Below are positions 11,811 through 24,481 of a DNA stretch of 64,000 nt, one piece after another (positions within the stretch are counted from its first letter, which is position 1; every line of letters starts with the position of its first letter). The notes below the pieces were generated by a model that was not told the DNA's origin, did not search any database, and saw only the letters and a program-made list of their open reading frames with translations. Origin of the DNA: Crotophaga sulcirostris (taxonomy: Eukaryota > Chordata > Aves > Cuculiformes > Crotophagidae); assembly GCA_013397455.1 (NCBI GenBank), contig VYZB01000122.1, positions 1,870,783 through 1,934,782 of the forward strand, written 5' to 3'. The position numbers and the translations under genes are program-made.

Positions 11811-14800
11811 TAATTCATCAGCAACAGATGTGACATTGTTGGTTCTTCACATATCATAATAAATCAAATCTTGTGACTAAAATAGTCATATATTTATTTT
11901 TTTAAATTCATGCTATTTCCCAGACATTTTAAAATTTCAGTTTATTCTAAATGGTCTTTTAATCAGATGTAAACACTCATCCTTCCACCCCTCTTTGCAC
12001 ACTTGTCTGTTAGAAGGACAGATTAAACAATTGAAATGTTCATAGCATAATGTGAAATCTTTTTGCTATTTCCATTCTTGTCATTAATATATTGTGGTGT
12101 CATTCCTTCCTGAACAAACTCTTATTTTTGAAAGTACTTAAGGTACTTGTATAATGACAAGAGGGCCATTCAGTTAGAAAATGAAATCTTTCTGATTGTG
12201 GTTTCAGCAAAGGAATGAATTTTACTGGCCACCCAAATGTCAGACTTCTGTTGAAGATCATCTGTATTTTATTTATTAAGGAGCATTGGAATGGTACCAC
12301 ATTTAGCTCCAGGGTTTTTAGTCTCAGAACAATTTGTGCATGTACACACTGTGATTAAGTCTTTGAGAGAGCACCAGCAGAGCATACTGAGCACCATAAT
12401 CACTTCAGCTTCAGTAGCAGTTATATTTTAGGGGGGCGAAAAATGCTCATAGGCTATTCAGAACAGTATTGAGAACTAATTTTTACAACAACTGATTAAG
12501 AATTCTATCCTAGATTAACACACTGCAGTCACAACTCAGATTTCAGGTCCTTAATATGCTGCTGCTCAGGAGTTAGACCTGAAATATGGAAGTGCTTACA
12601 ATTCGTGGAAGCTGCTGATTGTATTCCTCTACATGTTTCTACCAATAAATTATCTTGAATTTATTCTGAGCATTCTTGTGTAATTCCATGTTCTTTGTGT
12701 CTGAATTACAAAGGTAAACACCAGTAAATTTTAAAGTGAAATGAAGCACATACTTTTGAAAAGGGGCAGAATGCTAGTATTATTTTAGCAAAAGATCACA
12801 GTACTGAAATGGAGCATTTTGACTCAAATGCAAATCTGCACATTCCGGTTTTATCTTGAATGAATGTTTACTTCACGTCAGCTGCCCAGCTTTCTGATTG
12901 ATTGACTGAAATGAATGATGTATACAGCATATTGATGTGCACTGTGTTTTAGGAAATGAGATGAGTTCTGTTACTTGGCTGATGTTTAATTGAAGCACTA
13001 GAACCTAGTATTTCAGAAATTGCAAAATAAAGTTCTTTAAAGATCTCCACAATACAAAGCTATAGGATATAGATATTGAATCAAGTATGGCTTATAAAAA
13101 ATTTCAGTGGTGTATTTTGTACATAATGTGGTATTAAGTGGGAAATTTGGGTAATTTCCTGTGTGTTTTAGTTTAAATTTTAGTTTAAATTCTGTGAACT
13201 CTGCACTGGTTGCCCTGTTCATTGATTTATTTGACTTCATTGTTGCTGTCATTAACAAAAGACTTTGTTTTCTACAGAGGCATTAGCAAGCTTAGTTTTT
13301 GTACAGAAATTTAACCCTTTTGTTCTTTGTCCTTTTTAGATTCCTCTTTCGTCAGTTATTCCTTCCCCACAGCTTTTAGATGCCATATTGAAATCCAGTG
13401 TATGTGTCAATGAGGCAGAAATATTTGATAGGATGACACTCTACACCCTTCTCCCCCTCCTTTTTTTTTTTTTTAAATGCCGTGTCTGACCTAGCCGTAC
13501 CTTACTATTGAAAAGTCCTGTCTGCAGCAACCATTATACGCAGTGGAAGAAGCTGTCTTAGTTTTCAGGACAGTGCCTTTACAGAATTCCTCACCACCTA
13601 ACTTAGTTTTGTGCTGTTAAGTGGTGGTGGGGGTTCTGTCTTAATGAATGTTGATGGTGTTTCTCATTGTTTTCTGCCAGAGGCAGTAGGGCCACTGAAC
13701 AGCACTGCTCTCTGGATGAAAGTAGATCTCAGTGGAAAGTCCTTCCTAAAGTATTGCTTCTGGCTATGTTTTTGTGTCCTGCCAAGAGCCTGATTGCTGT
13801 TCCTGACAAGACCTAAATTTGACCCTTTCTTCTTGAATATCTGATTGAGGTGGGTAGATAGGCAGTGTTTTGAATTTTCTTAAATGTTTGGGATGTTGAT
13901 CGGAATGGGGACCTTCAGATTGTCTCTCCATTTTTGGAGCCTATCTAGTTTAAAAAAAAGTGTCTTCTGCTACCTTGCTTCCTTTCATAGCACTTTCAGA
14001 TCCAATTAAGTCTGCCAGAGAGATATGCTGAACTCATCCCTCCTCCCCCATGCTGTGCTCTCATCTGGAGCACAAGAGAAAAGAGCAGAAAGAAATGAGC
14101 AGTCTGGGAAGTCCACGTAGCTGGCAGGTAGCAAACAATTTCTCTGCTCTGTTCTTCTTTTACATTTAGTGTAGGCAGGGAATTGGGATTTCTGCTAAGG
14201 CCTGTCATGACCTTGGAGAGCAGAGTGAGGAGTACTTGCAGAAGAAATGAGGCTGAGGTTCAGTCAGAACACATGGGTTGAAGTCTGGGGTCAAAAACCT
14301 CAGAGAAGTTGGGAGTAGGCAGCAGGCAGGTGTGCAAGTTAGAGTTTAGAAAGGACTTATATTGCAGTTATATCAGAAAGCTTTTATTTTTACTTATTTA
14401 TGGAAGAAAGACCTGATTTGGAGGCTGGGTAGTTAAATAAAGGGGCTTGCAGAGAGCTGATAGTGTTTTAACATTATTGGCAGTGTTGAAATGGTGTCAA
14501 GTAGGCACTATTCTTTCTGCTTGACCTCTACAGTACCTCTCTTTTTAGTCTTCCAAGTGTCTCAGCCCCTGGGATTGCTTCTGTTTGGAGGCACCATTCC
14601 CACTGGCCAAGTAGCAATGACTGAATGCCTCAGTAATTTACAAGTTCTGATTGTGTTCCCTGCTCCAGTACATGGCAACTTTCATAGACATCAGGGAAGT
14701 TGTTACCCAAGAGTAATTTGATGCTACCTCTGTGTCTTCTTCATCTCCTTGCTGACCTTACTCTTCAATGCCATTCTCTGGTCCCAGCTCAACATTCAAA

Positions 14801-14991
14801 GGATTTTTATTGGAGATACCTAACTTACATGTCACCCAGACCATCCAGTTAAAGTTATAACTGCTACAGGAAGAAGAGTGAATGTTTTGAAGGGCCTGGC
14901 AAGAGGATTTAGAGATTTCTTTCTAGTTTCATTTAGTCTGCTCTAACACTTCTACATCAGCGAGGCATTCCAGCACCAAAGATGATAGCTT
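11811..14991. other. unique sequence, no gene seen
   Basis: No gene or transposon is recognised. A T-run lies near 13460-13475. A short direct duplication of TTTTAGTTTAAAT lies near 13166-13190. Open frames are under 80 codons. Confidence 0.55.
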
Positions 14992-15504
14992 TTATTTCTT
15001 TCTAAGGATGAGAAAAAGTAGAATGCAGAGGTCCAGGTAAAACAAATCAGTTCTCTCTTTTAAACTGTATTGGCACATACAAGATGAGAAGAGGACATAG
15101 GAGCTACCAACACCACTGTTCCTAAAACTGCATGAAACCTTAAAGCAAAGCTTTTCCTCTACTAGTGCCCACAGAGCATCTGCCGCAGGACTCTTCCACT
15201 CTAGGTCCAGACACTTTTCCAGCCTCACAGGGAGGTGAATGCCTTTAAACACTAGAGATGATACATACAGCATGCCATAAAGAGAGAGCAGGAGAGAAAA
15301 ACAATGCTCCCCATGTGTAGGATAGGTCCCTGCAATGACAAGAGATTTGCCAAATGAAAATGGATCTAAACCAACTTCTTCCTGGGCCTTGCACCAGAAT
15401 GGCTTTTTCTTCTGGCCCTCCATCAGGCTGGTTTGCAAACTCACCCCAGCTGTATCTACCTTCAGGAGATGCGTGCTTGCCCTCACTTGCACTATATAAT
15501 CCAT
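14992..15504 (-). CDS. unassigned 170-codon open frame, probably fortuitous
   Basis: This is the second-longest open frame in the window. The longest, at 48306-48854, is only the antisense of a CR1. It starts with Met-Asp-Tyr at 15504 and ends in Arg-Lys-Lys. I recognise no family. The translation is Leu/Ser-rich with Cys residues scattered through the second half, and a hydrophobic run (LDLCILLFLILRKK) at the C-terminus. No signal peptide, metal-binding spacing or repeat is evident. It sits back-to-back with the HSF-like pseudogene, whose first ATG is 34 bases away on the other strand. A frame of this length is mildly unexpected at this base composition, but one such run in 64 kb scanned in six frames can occur by chance. 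Coding status is therefore doubtful. Confidence 0.12.
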   Translation of the reverse strand: MDYIVQVRASTHLLKVDTAGVSLQTSLMEGQKKKPFWCKAQEEVGLDPFSFGKSLVIAGTYPTHGEHCFSLLLSLYGMLYVSSLVFKGIHLPVRLEKCLDLEWKSPAADALWALVEEKLCFKVSCSFRNSGVGSSYVLFSSCMCQYSLKERTDLFYLDLCILLFLILRKK

Positions 15505-15538
15505 CCTTCCTAATGCTTTTCAGCAGTGTTTAGTATAT

Positions 15539-15943
15539 ATGACAGTTTGGGGTCTTTCATACAAGCAGACCAAAAAAGTCCCTTTTGTTTCTAATGAGAG
15601 TGTGGGTGAAGCCAATGAATTCTCATCCCTCTGGTTTCCACAAAAGCTTTGGAAAACTATAGAAAGTCACCAGTTTATGTCAATTTCATGGAATGAGTGT
15701 GGAAAATACATTGCCATCAATGAAGACCTCTTCGAACAAGAAATGCTTGGGAGTGCAGGGCCTCTGCGTATTTTTGCAACTGAGAGCATGAGAAGTTTCA
15801 TTTGATAGCTCAATCTCCATGGATTCATCAAAATGCAATGGGATTTTCAAAGACTGGCCTCAATTCCTGGATTCCTGGAAAAAGCAGCAACAGCTTCTGC
15901 TCACAGCAAGGTGCAGCAGTTGCTCTGCACATCAACCAACTGA
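15539..15943 (+). pseudogene. heat shock factor (HSF)-type DNA-binding domain pseudogene, HSFX/HSFY-like
   Basis: HSF proteins bind heat-shock elements through a winged-helix domain. From the ATG at 15539 the frame gives a domain starting at residue 33 with FPQKLWKTIES. An ISWNECGKYIAINEDLFEQE segment follows, matching the family's Trp and the F-x-x-E-x-L block. RIFATESMRSFI then leads into the recognition helix. There the conserved Arg-Gln of the family's R-Q-L-N-Y-G-F motif is replaced by TGA (15803-15805) and TAG (15806-15808). The same frame resumes at once with LNLHGFIKMQWDFQR, then a helix-like FLEKAATASAHSKV stretch, and stops at TGA 15941-15943. There is no frameshift across about 130 codons. 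The domain has no intron, so a retrocopy or a single-exon family member are both possible. Subgroup assignment (HSFX/HSFY-like, which I recall as multi-copy in some birds) is from memory. The true start is unproven; a TATATAA lies at 15493-15499. Confidence 0.85.
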
Positions 15944-18900
15944 CAAGATAAGCACTTGCAATATAGGAGGTGAGGATAGTAGTGAGGTTCCGGTTCTACA
16001 TTCCTTCTCAGGTCATTTTCAGGAAATTTTTAGTTATCCTTTCTGACTAGTAGAAATGCAGATAAGGAGCATTTTGGTTATTCTGCTTAGATTGAACCTG
16101 TTCAACAGAAAGACAGACTCAGTGTAACTGGATTTCTTTAAATGTATTTGCTACTGTCTTGCTATACCAAATCTGAAATCCTCCAATGGCACCTGCTGAA
16201 TGCTCAGAAGATATATCTAAGGATCACAGTAATACCTGTGTGTTCATTTGATGCTCAAGTGGCTCAAAAGTAGTGGGTTTTGGCTTTCAAAAGTAGTTAT
16301 GCATCTGAAAACCCTATGCTGCTCTGCTTCTGCATGGCAAAACCCCAAGAGTGTCAATATCTTAACAAAACCATCCTGTACTGTGTCAGTCTATGCTTTG
16401 GTTTTCTAACACCCCTGAGAGTCTTTTTCAATACCACTGTTTGTCTTTTGCAAGTCAAAGTCTTAGTTCTCATAGCTTGGGGGTTTTTCAGTCTCTGCAT
16501 AGTGGCTACTAACTCTTCTGTGCTTTTTTTATTTACTGTACTACTATAACTCCAACTTTAACAGAGAGCATCCCCACTTGCTGGAGAGGTGCAGGAAAAG
16601 AGTTGGCCTGCAGTGGAAAGCCCCAGCTGCATCAAGGCAAGATGTGGAGGTGGATGAAAAGTAGCCCTTTCAAAGCCCAGATGGTCAACCTGCATGGGAC
16701 ATTCTGGTGTCTTCACCCATGATGACCACACCCGTGAAGTGGTGTGCTAAAACACCTGCTGGCTTCAGCAATGCCTGTACGTTTTCACAGGAAGCAGTTC
16801 TGACACTTCTAAAGCCTGCTGGAGCAGCAAGCAGCAAGAAGTTCATCCCTCTGGTCCTCTTCTTTCTACCAGTGTGCAGCAACCAAACCCAGCTGGCCTC
16901 AAGCATGCTACTTATGCCTCTCCACCACATTTTGCAACATTTCCAGGTGGACATGTGCAGCCAGAATCACCTTGGGTGACCTGTCTTCCCTACTGTCAGC
17001 CATGATTTGCAATGCCCTTGCTGGCAGAAGCCTCAGCTCTGCCTTTGCCAAGCCCACCATAATGCCAAAGCCCAACAGTCCCCTACTGCCTGATCTTCAC
17101 CTGCAGTCCCAACACTACAGATGCAGGTGATGGCATTGGACCCCAGCTTGGCACATGCTAGAGAGAGTCCAGGTAGTCTGTAGCAAGTCAGTAGTGTCTA
17201 ACAGCATTGCTAATAAGTAGAGCTTAGTAGAGTTGGTTAGAAGTAAGGGCTCATTAGACTTGCTAATAAACTGAACAATAAGACTTTTTGAGTTATTCTG
17301 CCCTGTTTGTACAGCATGAAGCCCAGAGTCAGATTGAATTTCACACATCCAGTAGATGCAAACTCTTCAATCATTTTGCATGGGGAGCTGTGGCTAGGGT
17401 GGAAAAAGTTGTTCACACCAGTTCTTCTAGGAGACGTGCAGGTGTCTCCTTTCAGGAAATCCATCTCTGCTTAGCTAAAGCAACTAATTGATAAAGCTTG
17501 TTTCCACATTGGCAGACCCTATGCATCTCCCCAGTTAACTGCTTCCCCACCTCTGAACCCTGCTGGAGCAGCAGGCAGGGAGAGTTTCTGACTGCTGGTC
17601 TGGTTTACAATATTGGTGTGATTACCAAGAGAAGAAGGAATTAGGGAGAGGAGAATCAAGCTCAGTACTTTTGCATGATTTTTATGGAGAATATTTACTT
17701 TGGATGGTCATATGATTAAGAGCCTGATCCACAGCCCACTGAGTTGGATGCACACCCTCGATATCAGGGAGCGTGGCGAAAGCTCCTAGGAGAGGTGAAG
17801 AGATTTAAAAGACAAAAATAAAAGGAAGAATAAGGAGATTTGAAAACTCCATTACTTAATAGAGACTTCTACGTCTTGAGTAGAAATGTTCTCTAAAATT
17901 GTCAGAAAGTCGTGCCTAAATTCAATTAAGTCTTGATTGCTTCTCAGGCATTTAGTGTTCTTTACCCTGTAAGAGGTTAATACACTGAAAGATTTTTTTT
18001 TTCCTGAGCTTCCTCAGAGATAAGAAATCCTTTGGGCTTGTAAATGTTGGAAGATTCATATCATAATTAATTTTTTATTATTTAATTATTTTTAGATGTG
18101 TTTGGGGCTTTAATTCATTGCAAATATGTTTTTCTTTGTGTCTTTACTCTTTTATAGGGGAGAAGGGGAAAAAACAGAAAAAACAATATTCCCTCTCTAA
18201 TACTGATAATTGTTAAATAACGTTTCTGTTCCTCTGGAATATTGATCATGTGCACGGTGCTCTGAGGGTTAGAAATGAACAGTGTCACTGATGAAGGATC
18301 TGTACTTTCGAAATGTATTTCTTGTATTAATCCTGCATAGATTTGTTCCTTTAACAATTCTGAATCATATTAAGTTTTAATCACTTAGGCGCTACAGATA
18401 ATCGTAAATTTAAAAGAGACTTTTATTTAGAGTCTACCATAAGGGATTTTTGTGGTTAAATTCATAGAGTAAATCTTTATATGAATTATGCTTGCGAAAC
18501 TACGTAATTGACTATTTTGCTAGATATAATTTTGGTGAAACACCATAAAATATAGTATTTTTTATGATTTCATTTTTAAACTTGTTTCTTTCCATTTATA
18601 TTCAAGCCTCACCTTAAGGTGAATAATTGAATTGCATCTATGAAAAATACATTTTTCTATGTATAATTTCCTTGCTTTTGTCATAACACATTATCTTTTT
18701 TTATAGTTAGGGTTTTCTTTAATTGCATTTTCTTGGTATTTCTTTTAAGAACAAATTTTACTCTCCTTAGTAATACAGAGTAATTTTACTATGCTTTTCT
18801 GTGGTGTGAATTCTTAAATCAGTGTCGTCTTTGTGAAGGATATAAAAAGCTTAGGCCTGACTTAACTGATTGCAAGTATATTTCTGAGGAGAAAAAGTTT

Positions 18901-21900
18901 GCTTCTGATGTTGGTCATGTTGACCTAAATGAGGAGCTCTTTCAGCCCATCAGCCCATTCAGCCATGAAATTAAAGGAAAGTTATGCTAAACTAAACAGA
19001 AATACCATCAAGCCATAGGCTTCCTGTCTAGTAGTTATTTTTACCAGGCAAAACTGAGGCTCTTGTCATGGGACTGTATAATTATTCTTATTTCATGAAT
19101 GGATTCCTTGGGGGTTGTATGAAAGATGTGGTAAAGAAAAACTAGAATTAATGAGGTGAAATGCAAAATATAAATCCAGTTTTCTTGTGTAAGGAAGACA
19201 GAATTCCATGCTAAAATTTAAGTAATATATTATTAGAGAGTACTGTTGTCTTGTGCTGATTTTGGACAGTTAAGATACAAGATATAATTTATGTGGCTTT
19301 TGGGCAGTGCTTTGTTGACGATAGGACTCCTGTGCAGGGTTCTGGCAAGACTGTTTCTGAGGATTTCAAGTGGTATCATCCAGCCACAGTGCTGACTTTT
19401 TCATCCATCTCCATACTTCTCGTTACTGTTCGATGTTTTTCTTTTTGCAGGATCCACAGCCATCACAGTTACTCTTTTGGAAGCTTTAAATCAGAGAGGC
19501 GTTTTCTGTGGTACCCTTGCCCATCTTCCTTATTGATGAAAGCAGTTGATTAAATGTATTTGGTAATTGTAAACAGCTGTATTACTGTAGCTATTAAATG
19601 TATTGAACAGCACTATCAGTACCGAAGCCTAATTTAGACACGTTCATTAAGGAAAACGATAACTGTTGAAGGATTTGCAGGACTCTGCAGCACCTAGTAA
19701 TGAACAGTGTTATGCATTAACTTGTTTCTTTCTCTTATCAAGAAACCAACACTTGAAGTTATGCAGGGAAACAAGAAATGATTGCAAATAAATTTATAGG
19801 TCAAGATACCATCAAAGTAAGTTAGATAGAAAGTGGTCTTTTAAAAGGCATTTATATATTTCTTACTAGCAGCCTCTCATCCATGATACAGCTGTAGTAA
19901 CAGCAAGTGGTGTTTATGACAATCTGCTCAGTAGGATGACAGCAGGAGAGATTTGCTGGATTAAGCAAGGAAAATCGTTCTTGCATGCAAGACAACACAG
20001 ATCAGACACTAAACAACCTGCAGACCTAGAGATGAATCTTGGAAGATGCTGAGGATCTTCTCAGAGGTGCTGGTGAGCAGCTCTGTTCTATTAAGACTTC
20101 TCAGTTTGATCTTTGGCTGTGCTTTAAGCATAGCCTAAGCAAACCTTAAACCTGCTGTAAGCATTATTTCCTACAATGGAAAATATTTGATTGACATGAT
20201 TGCTGTAGTATGTCTAGTGCCCTTTCCTCTGGATACCACCTGGTTTAAAGGTATCCAGTGAGCACACGGATGTGTGAACCCTGTGCTGGCCATTTACCTG
20301 ATGATGAATTACATTATGTGAAAGTAGTTTCTTCACTGTCACAACGTCGAGTTTAAGATTTCATTTTAAATGGTGGCTCCATACAATTTCTTGTATGCAC
20401 ATTGCTGTGTGCCTACTATGAGGCCAGAGTAGGCCTTCTAGGTAATAAATACAGAGCAGCAAACTGTACCTTTATGTTTCTAAACATGTATGTTGTTCTT
20501 TTCATCAGAGGTAATCTCAGTGGTTGCTTACATGGTTGTTACTAGCTGTGGTAGGGCAAATCTGTGTTGTATTTTCTGGCTAGTTATGGTCAGCTCAGAG
20601 CCTGTCACTCAGTATGTCAAACCTCTTTTGTTTTTTCGTATGCATAACTTCACATTTATCAACAGTGAATTTCATCTGTCATGTAACTCCAATCTCATAA
20701 TATTTGTGTGAAGACAAAACCAATGCTGAAGTGCCTGCTCTTTACACAATTTGTTTTTATTATGCAATTTCACAAACGTTATTTTTTAGAATATCCCTTC
20801 CTCTTCAAGATTCAAATGCTATTTTTTTAAGAGACCTTCTGCCCCATCCCTCTTGAGGCTCACTCTCCAGTTTCCTAACCTCAATGTTAAATAATTAGTT
20901 TTGGAAGGCTGAGCAGAAAATAAACCTAAATTAATAGATGCATTTGAATGGTAGCTTTGTGCAGTTCCTCTTCTGCAATTAGGAAATTGTCTCAAGTGCT
21001 GGTCTTCCAAAAGTAATTATGAGCAAAGGTTGAGTTCTCTTTTTTAATGAGTTCTGCTTGATGCTGAGAAGAAAATCCAGTCTGGTGCAGAGTATATTCA
21101 ATAGTGCTAATTGAACTGTTCCTCCCACTCATTGTAAGTCAAATTAGTTTGATCCAATTGAGGAACTAATGTTTTACTAGGGCAGCTGTTTAAGCCTTAA
21201 CAAAATACTTTTATGTCAGATTAAATAAGAGGGTTTTTTATGAAGCAAGTACCAGTCTCCACTGAGTGAAATGGAGCTTTTAGTTTTGGGTTTTTTTTAA
21301 TATTGTAAGTGGGACTCTTGAGCAACTTCTGCTAGTTAAGATCCTGTTCCATAGATGTATGATGATACCAATTATAATGCTAGGTGTGTGGCATTTTTCC
21401 CACATTTTTGCATGGAATTACTACTTTTTTTTTGTTTTATTAGAATGAAAATAAAAAAGTGCAGGCATTATTGCTGTTCTCAGAATCCTAACTTGTTTTT
21501 ATCTACTTACGTGAAAGTAATAAAAACTTTATTATCAATCAGAAATGCAGGAGATGGCTTACTGAAGCAAACATCACCCTGAAAGCTCTTTAGAGTACTG
21601 AAGATCAGAATTTAAAATGCTAGCAGGATTGGATCTTTTTAAGGAACTTAACCTGTAGTGTACCACTTACTGAATTTCACTGGTTTGGTGAGACTGTGCA
21701 GCATGAAGTATTTTTCTGTTGCTGTTACAGAAATAGTATCAGTGAGTTGAGAGCTTGTATCGATATCCTTTGCAAAATCTGCCTTTACTCTATGGCTACT
21801 CAGACCTCTCCAGGCATATTGGATTTAGGGAAGGAGTGCTCCAATAATTTTATGGTAAACCATCCTGTTCTAGATGTTCTGCACCTGGAGGACATTCAAT

Positions 21901-22021
21901 GCGTTTCCTGCTGGGATTGTATGACTCTGTATGCACATGTTTAGAACAAGTTTACCTCTATGTAGCATTGCTGGGGAAAAGCTCTCTGCTGTGGTAGGGG
22001 GGGATCTTGCCCCTGCTTGTT
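15944..22021. other. unique sequence, no supported gene
   Basis: Just after the HSF-like remnant the sequence may still be decayed 3' gene sequence up to about 16050, but I cannot align it. From 16560 to about 17600 the DNA is less AT-rich than its surroundings, with a near-exact 20-base repeat at 16815-16834 and 17559-17578. The rest, up to the CR1 at 22.0 kb, shows no recognisable gene or transposon. Open frames are under 91 codons. Confidence 0.5.
16815..17578 (+). repeat. dispersed direct 20-mer pair
   Basis: CCTGCTGGAGCAGCAAGCAG at 16815-16834 recurs with one change (CAAG to CAGG) at 17559-17578. The copies are about 744 bases apart in the same orientation. The interval does not otherwise look duplicated by eye. 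Confidence 0.6.
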
Positions 22022-22381
22022 CAATCTCTACAACTACCTAAAAGGAGGTTGTAGTCAGGCAGGGGTTGGTCTCTTCTCTCAGGTTACCAGTGACAGAACT
22101 AGAGGGCATGGACTCAAGCTTCATCAGGGAAAGTTTAGGCTTGATATTAGGAAAAAGTTCTTCACTGAAAGGGTGATTTGCCATAGGAATGCGCTGCCCG
22201 GGGAGGTGGTGGAGTCACCAACGTTGGAGGTGTTTAAGAGGAGGTTGGATGAGGCACTCAGTGCCATGGTTTAAATGATGGGTTGGTGTTGGTGTTAGTG
22301 TTAGTGTTGGGTTATAGGTTGGACTCGATGATCTTGGAGGTCCTTTCCAACCTTGTAAAACTGTGATACTGTGATACTGTA
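22022..22381 (+). mobile_element. CR1 LINE, variant-tail subfamily, 3' end
   Basis: A plus-strand CR1 3' end with an open ORF2 C-terminus (frame 22017-22274) reading [20 protein letters not shown] near its start and [13 protein letters not shown] at its end. The 3' UTR has GGTTATAGGTTGGACTCGATG and CCTTTCCAACC. It finishes with tandem GATACTGT units rather than the ATTCTATG type. It is nearly identical by eye to the copy at 60.5-60.8 kb, which suggests a comparatively young insertion. The 5' truncation point lies within CTCTACAACTACCT. The GGTGTT/AGTGTT hexamer run at 22281-22311 is longer than in the sister copies. Confidence 0.93.
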
Positions 22382-24252
22382 ATTGTGTGGCTGACACCTT
22401 GGCTGTGCTTGGCAATTGGGTACATTTTGAGCCTTGGGGGGTGCCACTGGGGATGTCTGTCAGTCCTGCTGGGGCCTGCACATGATGACAGCTTCTGTCT
22501 GGCAAGAGCAGTGTGTGGGCTGTTCTGTGCATGTCCACCCATGAGCTCCAATCAGCCTGGGTTCCAGGGTTGATCAGCAGCTGAGAGACGCTTTTGAAGA
22601 TACCCATGGCTTCTGAGTGCTGGACTTTGAGTTGCAGCAGCTGCAGTTGGGGTGAACATGTTTAAGCTAGCTAAAAGCTGCTTAGCTCAGGTACTGTTGA
22701 CATTGGGAAAGCCACAAAGGAAACTGGTTAAAACCTCTACCCACCAGCCTGAGCTTGGCTCTTGCTGTGGCTGCATTGTCAGCAGTATCCAAGCTCTGTA
22801 TTTTCAATTTGTCAAGAATGTCAACATAAGCTGTGGTTACAGTAGTGAATGCCAGACATACCCATCGCTCCTTGAAGGAGAAGTGCAATAGTGAATGTAT
22901 GCTGAAGAATAAAGAGCAGGAGGGTTCCAGAGTAAGGACAAACTAGCTGCATTGGTGCTACCTGATGCTATCTGTCTGATAACTAATCTCACACTGTCTG
23001 GGAAATTACTAATTACTAACTGTTGATGAAGTACATGTGTTGGCAGTTAAATATTATGGATCAGTGAAGGCTGAGATTTGAGCCCTTGCCCTGCCCTTTT
23101 TTAATGTATTAATATAGACATATGCAGTGAATTCAGTATCTTTTCACCAGTCCCAAGTATTCTCTATGACTTCCTAGGATTTTTTCCTGAGCTGTTTTTG
23201 TATTCTATAATTCCGCTACAAATTGGTGATTTTTGTCCCTATATACTCTCAGTATGTAGCTAGATATGCCATTGAACTCAGTAAGACCAAATGGATGCAG
23301 TAGCAGTACTAAGTAGCTCACTGGTTTTGATGAATGAATCAGTTTTAGTTCAATGATTAAAAAAGAAATCCATTTTGCTGAAGGAGATTAGGTGGATCCC
23401 ACTAATTAAGGCAGTTTACAAATAAATTTCTATTTTTCTGTTATTTGAGATCACTAACGAATAATAGGCAAAACCACTTATGCATTTGGCATAATACTGG
23501 AATATGCAGATATTAAATAATGTGCATTGTAGGAAGCAGTCTTTTTAAATGACACCTTGCCTGGGCAGGCATCATATCAGGGTTTTCCTTCATAGTTAGG
23601 AAGGAGAAGCCAGATCCAGTGGTACATGTTTATTGCTTGGCATGGGAATGCAACACTGTGCCATACTTATATGGAAAAACAAGCAAAATTCAGTATCTCA
23701 TTACTTTCTTACGGAATTAAATTAACTTTTAAAATTTGTTGTTTATTAATTCTTTAAATCTTTTTTTTGGTGGCAGACTATTTTCAGTCTCATTTAAAAG
23801 AAGTAAAAAATGCTTGCATGAGAGAGCTGCCAAAAGGAAGAATGTTCATGATACTTATCTCTGAGCAAATACTAGACACTTTTGTCACTCTTGTGTTGAA
23901 GGTGCCATGTTTATAAAACCAAAAAGTTTTTAATATGTCTAAGTGTATATAAAGGCGTGCTGTTTTTTGATGGAAGTCTAGACCACGTTCTGCCTATGAA
24001 AAATTGCCTTTAAACATTGATTTGTAACACGGTAAATGCATGCAGTTCCTACATAGGCAAAGTATTGTCCTAAACCATTAATATTGTTTCTACGCATATG
24101 TAATGTAAAAAGAGATCCTGCCATTTTGCATTAGCCCTTTCTCTAATGTGGTTACATTTATCCAAGGCACTTCATGAGCAAAGGGTATACTTCATAACCC
24201 TTCTAAGCATTACTATAAAAAGCAAGTTACACTGACCAGTGTCGTTTATTTC
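22382..24252. other. unique sequence, no gene seen
   Basis: The first 300 bases are moderately GC-rich, and the remainder is AT-rich. Open frames partly overlap the neighbouring CR1 on the opposite strand and carry no recognisable domain. Confidence 0.55.
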
Positions 24253-24481
24253 ACAGAATCATTAAAATTTTATCTGGAAGACCCTGGAGGCCATCTAGTC
24301 CATCCTTCTGCTTAAGCAGGACTGTTATCAACTCTAGATCAAGTTAACTGCGGTTTTGTCTAGCCAATCTCGAAAACCTCTAAGGATGGAGATTCTACCT
24401 ATGTGAATAATGTATTCCAGTGCTAAACTATCTTTCCAGAGAAGAAATTTTTCCTAATGTCCATCAATCTTCCTAAGTGCA

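Noticed and set aside
22215..22607. 130-codon minus-strand open frame with Thr/Pro repeats
   Set aside because: The repetitive part is the antisense of the CR1 3' UTR hexamer run. The remainder has no domain.
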